A DNA stretch of 64,000 bases from the NCBI GenBank assembly GCA_030549335.1, contig CM060194.1:32136171-32200170 (forward strand), in the 5' to 3' direction. The notes beneath the pieces are model-generated. The model was not told where the DNA came from and made no database searches. It was given only the letters and a program-made list of their open reading frames with translations. The translations under genes were made by a program, and so were the position numbers. Source of the stretch: Pontederia crassipes (Eukaryota; Streptophyta; Magnoliopsida; Commelinales; Pontederiaceae). This document shows positions 57,346 to 64,000 of the stretch, one piece after another. The first letter of the stretch is position 1, and each line of letters begins with the position of its first letter.

Positions 57346-58243
57346 GGACAAGTACATCAGCTCGTCGTTTTTGTATTAATTCGTAGTTGCTTGTTTCATT
57401 TGGGTTTTGGAGTGAGTAATTGGAGCGTTGTGCCCCATCTATCTGTTTTCCCTCCATTCTCATCATATTTCTAATATCATGTGAGTTCGCTTACCCATAA
57501 ATAATTACAGATCAAGCAATTCTTGCCACTTCACATATGAATGCTATACTAGCTCGACTCCGCATTAGAGAGGAGTTCTGGTTGTGTAATCTGAAGAGTT
57601 GACGAAATTTAGAATTGTGAAAGTAGATATAGGTATTGATACTTACAGGTTGGAAATTCGAGGACAGGTTCAGTCCATTGATCAGACATACTTTTCTTTC
57701 CCGTTTTATTTGGAGTCGTGTAATGATGATCGTGACATAATAAATGCATCTTTTTTTTATAATACCAGGCAAATTGAACATGTGTGTTTTTTGGGCATGT
57801 AAAAGATTCTGAATTTAATTTTATGTTAGCTTACCCCAAAAATTTCATTTTAGCTTGGTTGAATTTTTTGTGCTGACTTTGACTCCATTGCTTTTGACTA
57901 ATTCAGTTCTAGGATTAAAGATTACCAATTTATTCGCTACTAAATATGCTTTGAACTCGTACTTTGTATATTTTTCAGGTTACTTTAGGGTAATTTTTTG
58001 TAATTACCGTCCAACTTTATCATTTTTTTTCTCAAATTTTGTTTTGTAATAACATTGTCCTTCAATTTATGACTTATTTCATTAAAGGTCTTTTTTTATC
58101 GTGATGTTTATTTTTTCGATTGTTGAGTTATTTTGTAACGTGTGGCGCGAGTCATAATAACAAATGATAAAAGAATATATCTTATATATATATATAGATT
58201 TAATGTATATGTGAAGTGGTTGGCGCTCTTCACCGTGTGAAGC
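57346..58243. other. SEC23 3' UTR and spacer
   Basis: Includes an AATAAA at 57739-57744 that could end the SEC23 transcript. The rest is AT-rich with T-runs and no gene. It ends at the LTR of the Copia element. Confidence 0.5.
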
Positions 58244-58526
58244 TGAATGAAATTTAGTGCGATTTCGGGACTCCCAACAGGCGATGTATTCCGACTTCGA
58301 TCGAAGTCCTTTTATAGCGAACGTTTCATTGCTTAGTCCGCCCCATCCACACCATTTCGTTGCACGTTCCGTCGATGCCATGCATCCGCTTGAAGCGGTC
58401 GATGGTGGAGCGAATCTCATGCTCCCGTTGATGACTACGGTCACATATCATTACATCTCCTACTTGACCAATGTAGTCATGCAATTCTAACACTTTCATT
58501 ATCCATATAGTGTTATCGCGACTTCA
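58244..58526 (-). repeat. Copia 3' LTR
   Basis: Starts on the plus strand TGAATGAAATTTAGTGCG and ends CGCGACTTCA. The same start recurs at 63806. The 5 bases outside it are GAAGC, but the matching target duplication lies beyond the window. Confidence 0.9.
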
Positions 58527-58578
58527 ATACTCCCACTATTCATGAGGTATTAATAGGAGATGAAATTTTCTTTTTGAC

Positions 58579-60200
58579 TCATGTATTCCTGAGTCTCATT
58601 AAACCAACGTGCTTAATGAATATTTTTGCTGGAATTCCCTTTGTAAGAGAATAAGCTAATATGTCATTTGTAGGCATATAAGCTATTGTCACTTCTTTCT
58701 TTACCACTATGGCATGTACATAATGATATTCGATCTCTATGTGTTTTTCTTTAGAACTGTTTGCTCCACTGTCTATCAAACTTATTGTAGCTTGATTATC
58801 ACAGTACATTTGTAATGATCCATTAACTAAATTGAGCCCCAGTTCTAAAAGAAAACGTCTGATCCATACAGCATGGGTGGTTGCCATACTACAGGCAATA
58901 TATTCAGCTTCTTGTGTGTGTCTCGCCACACATCCTTGTTTCTTGCTACCTCAAGAAACAGCTGCACCACCTAATAAAAATAAGTGACCTGATGTGAATT
59001 TTCGATCATCAATATCCCCTCCAAAATCTGCATCTGAGTAGCCTATAACCTCAAATGTATCAGCTTGGTATGTCAATTTTAATTGTATAGTACCTTTTAG
59101 ATATTTAAGAATTCTTTTAATGGATTTCCAATGTGTCTTTCCAGGATTACTTTGATATCTACTAACTAGACTTACTGGATAAGCCAAGTCAGGTCTTGTA
59201 CATAACATCGCATACATTAAGCTACCAACTGCTTGTGCATAGGGAACATCTAGAGGTTCTTGCCCTATGTTGGGACATTGACTTTTACTAAGTCTTTTCC
59301 TAATCACAATCAGTGTTGGTGCTGGAGTGCTATTCTGCATTCCAAATCTCTTGAGTATCTTATTTAGATACTTTTCTTGACTTAAATTCAATGTCCTTGA
59401 GTTTCTATCTCGAATAATTTGAATTCCAAGAACATAGGAAGCTTCACCCATGTCCTTCATTACAAATTCTTTGCTCAATTTTTCTTTTATTTCATTGAGC
59501 ATTGTGACATCATTTCCTGCGAGCAAAATGTCATCTACATATAATGACATTATTATGAATTTGCTCCCACTCTTCTTGATGTACACACAATGATCCAATT
59601 TGTTTGTAATAAAATCAAATTGGATGACCGTCTCATGGAACTTTTTGTACCATTGACGTGAAGATTGTTTTAAGTCATATAATGATTTTTTTAGCTTATA
59701 CACTTTGTTCTCCTGACCTTCTACCTGAAAACCATCAGGTTGTCGCATATATGTCTTCACTTAATTCTCAATTTTGAAAAGCATTTTTTGACATCCATTT
59801 GGAATAATTTCAAATCCATATATGCAACTAATGCTAAGATGACCCTTATGGATGCAAACTTAGCTACTGGAGAATAAGTTTCCTGAAAATCAATTCCGGC
59901 TTGCTGAGTATAACCCTTGGCAACTAATCTTGCTTTGTTCTTTTCAATAGTACCATCTACTCGGTATTTTTTCTTGAATACCCATTTGCACCCTATGGAT
60001 TGCCTACCTTCTGGCAAGTTACATAGCGCCCATACGCCGTTTCGATCGATTGAGTCCAGTTCATCTCTCATGGCGGTCAACCATGATTCCGACTCAGAAG
60101 AAGCAATTACTTCATCATATGAAATAGGATCTGTACAATCCTCTGTATCAACATCGACGGCGTAACACGAAGCTTCGCGCTTCGTACAGATAATAGTCAT
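58579..60200 (-). pseudogene. Copia reverse transcriptase and RNase H, broken
   Basis: The part at 59757-60200 has the start of the reverse transcriptase (WLTAMRDELDSI, GCKWVFKKKYRVDG, KARLVAKGYTQQAGIDF). 58951-59760 continues after a frameshift with the catalytic LYVDDILLAGND, VLGIQI and YSDADFGGD. 58579-58929 has the RNase H region (ARHTQEAEYIA, YCDNQATISL), separated by an in-frame stop. So the domains are intact in outline but cannot be made as one chain. Confidence 0.9.
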
Positions 60201-60600
60201 CCAAATATGCGGGCGTCGTCCGAGGCCTCTTATTGCCGATTATACTCGTGGATTGTATGGATTCCTCCACTTCTGCCAAAGGTTCATTATCATGTATTGG
60301 TTCTTCTCCCACTGTTGGACATATATTCAACGTGTCTTCTTCAGAGTCGACATTATCGCTAAGGATAATTAGAAGTTCTCTTCTGTCCTCTTCTTCATGC
60401 ATATCTTCCTTTTCATTTTCAAGAAAAGTTGCATCGCGACTCTCGATTAGTCCTCTTTCATTATGAAAGAACCTATACCCTTTGGACTTATCACTATAAC
60501 CAATAAACCTGCATGTCACTGTCCTAAAGTCCAGCTTGTTCCTAAGCTGACTTGGAACTAGTACATGCGATTTACATCCCCATTTTCGGAGATGACCCAA
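60148..60600 (-). pseudogene. Copia integrase C-terminus and linker
   Basis: This continues the frame of the gag-integrase piece after an in-frame TAA (60628 region): GHLRKWGCKSHVLVP and CRFIGYSDKSKGYRF are the usual Copia integrase tail, followed by an acidic, variable linker. It ends in a stop shortly after the start of the next frame, pointing to a frameshift near 60150-60200. Confidence 0.85.
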
Positions 60601-60627
60601 CTCGGGCTTCCTGCCATTCCAAAGTTC

Positions 60628-62559
60628 TTATGACGTTGATTCTACGAATTTAGTGGGAATTCTATTTTGTATGTAATTTGCAGTCATCACTGCTTCACCC
60701 CAAAAACTTTTAGGGAGACCTGAGTGTGACAACATACATCTAACTGCATTCATCAATGTTCTATTTTTTCTTTCTGCTACACCATTTTGTTGTGATGTAT
60801 AAGGCATCGTAGTTTTCCTACTTATGCCGCACTGAATACAGTAATTTTCAAACTCCCGGGAGGTGTATTCCCCTCCTCTATCTGTCCTTAAACATTTAAT
60901 TGATTTCTCCAATTTATTTTCCACTTTCATTTTATATCTCTTAAACATTTCAAAAGCTTCAGCTTTTCTTTCCAAAAAATATACATGGGAGAATTTGGAA
61001 TAGTCATCAATGAATGTTATAAAATATTCTTTATTCCTGTGTGTTGCGACACTCAATGGACCACAAATATCCAAATGAACCAACTCTAACAGTTCTTTTG
61101 ACCTTGTTCCTATCGGAAAAGGTTTCCGAGTCATTTTTCCGGTCAAACAATGTTCACAGGGCAATGTTCTTACTCCTGATATGTTAGGTACAAGGTTCAT
61201 TCTAATTATTTGTTCCATTTTTGTTTTTCCTGGGTGTCCTAGTCTCTCATGCCAGAGATCAAAATCAGATAAAAGACATAAGGAATACTCAGAAGTCACA
61301 TTCATTGATTCATTATTAACTACTGAAAGACAAAATAAGTCATGGCCAGGTTCAAATTTTCCCATGGCTAAGACCTTATTGTTCTTTCCTATAGTTACAC
61401 GACCTTTATAAAATTTAACTTCAAGATCTTTCTTGAGGAGAGTAGGAACAGAGACAAGGTTTCGACGAATTTCAAGTGTGTATAGCACATCATGGAGGAT
61501 CATGATACTATCACTCAGATCTAACTTGTATGTACCAATACCTTCAACGTCCAGATAGGTATTGTTCCCCATGAATATCCTCTGTTCACCTTTCTTTAAT
61601 TCCTTGAAGTTAGTCAGGCCAACCTTGGTCTTTGCAATATGGCGAGTCGCACCAGAGTCGATCCACCATCCTTCAGCGTTTGTCATTGCAGCATTGCACT
61701 CGACGACTCCAGCAAATTCAATCTTGTTGGGGCCTTTATTCTGCGGAGTCCTATTCTGACTCGGCTTATTTCCTGTTGGACAATTGGACTTGAAGTGCCC
61801 AAATTTTCCATAATTGTAGCAGGCTCCCCTTGGTACTTTTGAACGTTGTCCTTTGAATTGCTTCTTCTTGGGACCAAGGTTCTTTCGATGGTGAATGGCA
61901 TGAGCTTCTTCTTCTCTAGCTTCTTTAGCTTCATATATTTCAATTTTCTTTTTGCCTTTAGCCATATTTTGTTCCATGGCTAGTTGAGCTAGTAGATCAG
62001 CGACTAACTTAACTGTTTCGTTAAGTCGAAGTGTAGTGGCAGCCATGTCAAAAGGAGGCAAACTATTTAAAATAGTTGCCACTTGCATTGTTTCAGGCAG
62101 GACTGTACCTGCGGTAGCTAGATCTTTGGCCATAACGACCATTCTATTCACATGATCTATTATATTATCATTTTCCTTCATTTTATAATTATTGTAATTA
62201 TAAAGAAGGAGCTGCACATTAGTATTTGTTTTGTTATCATATTTATCTTTGATGGCATTCCACAAATCATGTGCAAATTCTTGGGTTTCAAAGACCCTAA
62301 TCAGATCATCCTCCATGTGAATCATTATAAAGGATCTAGCTTTATTATCATTGCACTCCCACAGCTCCATTGCTTTCTCATGCGCCTTCTTTTCTTCATC
62401 AGTGGCCGCCTCAGAAAGCTTAGGTGTAGGAGTATCAATTGTTTTATGCAGGTTCTCATGCATCAGTCCATATCGAATTTTTCGGCTCCACATATCATAA
62501 TTCATGCCATTCAACTTTTCCCATCTTGTCATTTCAGATGCAATCATTTTTGAAGACAT
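60628..62559 (-). pseudogene. Copia gag, protease and integrase (643 aa)
   Basis: One open frame starts MSSKMIASEMTRWEKLNG with a gag domain (WNAIKDKYDNKTNTNVQLLL). A zinc knuckle follows (CYNYGKFGHFKSNC), whose second cysteine is tyrosine. Then come the protease site WIDSGATRHIA, the integrase zinc motif (HERLGHPGKTKM...CEHC), and the catalytic core with HLDICGPL, FIDDYSKFSHVYF, TDRGGEYTSREF and PYTSQQNGVAERKNRT. The frame ends at a TAA just before ELWNGRKPELGHLR, where it should run on, so the polyprotein is cut in the integrase. Confidence 0.93.
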
Positions 62560-63792
62560 TTTGCTAAAAAATTGATCTAAATATAAAAAGGAATATTATG
62601 AGAATTGCAGGAATAGAATGAAATTACTAATTATATTGAAGGGCAAAAATCGTGTAAAAAAAAATTCCCTTTTAAATTTAAATATTTATATAAATTTGAA
62701 ATTCATATTCAAATAAAAAAACTTTATAAAATAAATATTTGAATTTAACTAACTCCCCCAAATATTTGAATTTAAACAATATATATTGATCCCCCTTAAA
62801 AATTAAATTTAAAGTAATTTCAATGAAATATATAACAAATGTAATTTTGATTTAGTAAAAATAATTCCTAAAAGTTTTGAGGTGAGGCCGAGATTAAAAT
62901 AAACTTTAAACTTTAAATGAATTGACCAAATGAAATTAATAGAATAGTGATAAAAAAATGTCATCTAACGATGAATTTTAGAATGTACACATTATTATCT
63001 AACAACTATACAACAAAAATAGAATATTGCATATAAACAGCTAAAGTATTTTATGGATCTATGGGTAATGACGAAGTTAAAAATGCCTTAAAAAATGCAA
63101 TAATCAAACTAATATCCAATTCTCAAAGAAAATAATTTCTAAGTAGATTAAAAAATATATTTAAGTAATACTACAATCAACATACGAAATTTAACTGTAT
63201 TGACAAAATGATAATAATAGTGAACATTTCATTTGATTAATTTAAAATAATTAATCTGAAAATATATTATTTAAATATCTGCAAATAATAAATAAACTTT
63301 TATCTAAAAAAACTATGGAGAGAATGCGTGAACAGTAAATCACCATATGAATAATTATAAATCAGATTTCATCTACTTAAAAGAATCAATGGCTGTGATT
63401 GATTGATACAGTAGATAAATACTGTTCATCTTCCTCAAAACATTTCCCAAATGCGTGCGTGCGTACCTTTCACCGAAGCGTTCAGGGGAGATCGCGATCA
63501 CGGTCTGGAGTTCGCCAAAATATGCGATTGAAGATCTGAGAAGACTCGATGCAGACGTGCAGGTAGCGCAAAAGCGTCAATTTTGGATCTCGCGGAATCG
63601 GGGTCGATGTGCGCCGAAATGTTTTGCAGGGGTTGATGGATTTGCAGCGCCTCTGTCAGCGTTCGTCTGTCGCCGTCCATAGGCGCTCAGTTCGAGTCAG
63701 ATTCACTGCAGTATTCCGGTAGACAGAAACCAGTTCGTCGGAAGAAGGAAAGAAGCAGACAATGGGAGCGAATCGCCGGAGCTCACATCCTA
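62560..63792 (-). other. Copia 5' untranslated leader
   Basis: About 1.2 kb between the primer-binding site and the gag start. It is AT-rich on the gag side and GC-richer from about 63455 to 63780. The short open frames there show no recognised protein. Confidence 0.6.
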
Positions 63793-63804
63793 GCTCTGAT
63801 ACCA
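63793..63804 (-). promoter_or_regulatory. Copia primer-binding site (initiator tRNA-Met)
   Basis: The minus strand reads TGGTATCAGAGC, complementary to the 3' end of plant initiator methionine tRNA. It lies one base from the LTR edge at 63806, and so fixes the element's orientation. Confidence 0.92.
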
Positions 63805-63805
63805 C

Positions 63806-64000
63806 TGAATGAAATTTAGTGCGATTTCGGGGCTCCCAACAGGCGATGTATTCCGACTTCGATCGAAGTCCTTTTATAGCTCACGTTCCATCACTTAGTC
63901 CGCCCCATCCGCGCCATTCCGTTGCACGTTCCGCCGATGTCGTGCATCCGCTTGAAGCGGTCGATGGTGGAGCGAATCTTACACTCCCGTTGATGACCAC
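63806..64000 (-). repeat. Copia 5' LTR, truncated by window end
   Basis: Starts TGAATGAAATTTAGTGCG and matches 58244-58438 with about 16 differences; about 88 more bases would be expected outside the window. Confidence 0.92.

Larger units (their letters stand above)
58244..64000 (-). mobile_element. Copia LTR retrotransposon, cut by the window end
   Basis: The 3' LTR (minus orientation) is 58244-58526 (TG...CA, 283 bp). Next to it, 58527-58540 is the polypurine tract (minus strand AATAGTGGGAGTAT). The 5' LTR begins at 63806 and runs past the window. Between them are the primer-binding site (63793-63804), an untranslated leader, and gag-pol in Copia order with integrase before reverse transcriptase. 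By eye the first 195 bases of the two LTRs differ at about 16 positions (about 92% identity), so the insertion is old. The polyprotein is broken, so the copy is not autonomous. Confidence 0.93.

Overview
This window is plant nuclear DNA, most likely from a commelinid-type monocot. The signs are intron-rich genes with very GC-rich first exons that become AT-rich downstream (strongest in the genes starting at 24553 and 49942), and a dense load of plant-type LTR, RTE/SINE, CACTA, hAT and MITE-like elements. I cannot name the species. No tRNA, rRNA or CRISPR feature was seen.

Three genes look intact; their exons were rebuilt by eye with consistent splice sites and reading phase. (1) 12296-17310 (+): eight exons, 167 aa, the plant homologue of mitochondrial complex I assembly factor NDUFAF2 (mimitin). 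(2) 24553-29812 (+): nine exons, 1381 aa, PRD1, the MEI1-like protein needed to start meiotic double-strand breaks. (3) 49942-57345 (+): twelve exons, 787 aa, SEC23, the COPII inner-coat GTPase-activating subunit. They are unrelated housekeeping or meiotic genes and do not form a pathway.

Between them lie decayed and mobile sequences. 1-10 kb: a non-autonomous hAT element with an 8-bp target duplication, a frameshifted ANTH/clathrin-assembly gene fragment, a probable solo LTR, a duplicated primer-binding-site region, and a tandem plus inverted repeat around a GC-rich core. 10.8-11.8 kb: a 5'-truncated RTE LINE with an 18-bp target duplication. Short elements with the same tail sit in introns of the NDUFAF2-like and SEC23 genes. 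18.8-21.1 kb (-): a broken FAR1-related (FRS) gene. 22.5-23.9 kb: a terminal-inverted-repeat element set between TA microsatellites.

30.5-32.8 kb is a solo LTR packed with copies of the palindrome TTACGGCCGTAA. 33.1-48.6 kb is a large decayed Gypsy-type LTR structure (minus orientation) whose second LTR is split by an 8.1-kb CACTA transposon (39335-47468) with a broken TNP2 transposase. 48.6-49.1 kb resembles a TRIM. 58.2 kb to the window end is a Copia retrotransposon (minus strand) with both LTRs visible, about 8% diverged, and an interrupted gag-pol.

I did not find a convincing undescribed biological system. The most unusual signals are the palindrome-rich LTR, the microsatellite-flanked element with two interspersed repeat units, and the intron-located short elements that share the RTE tail.
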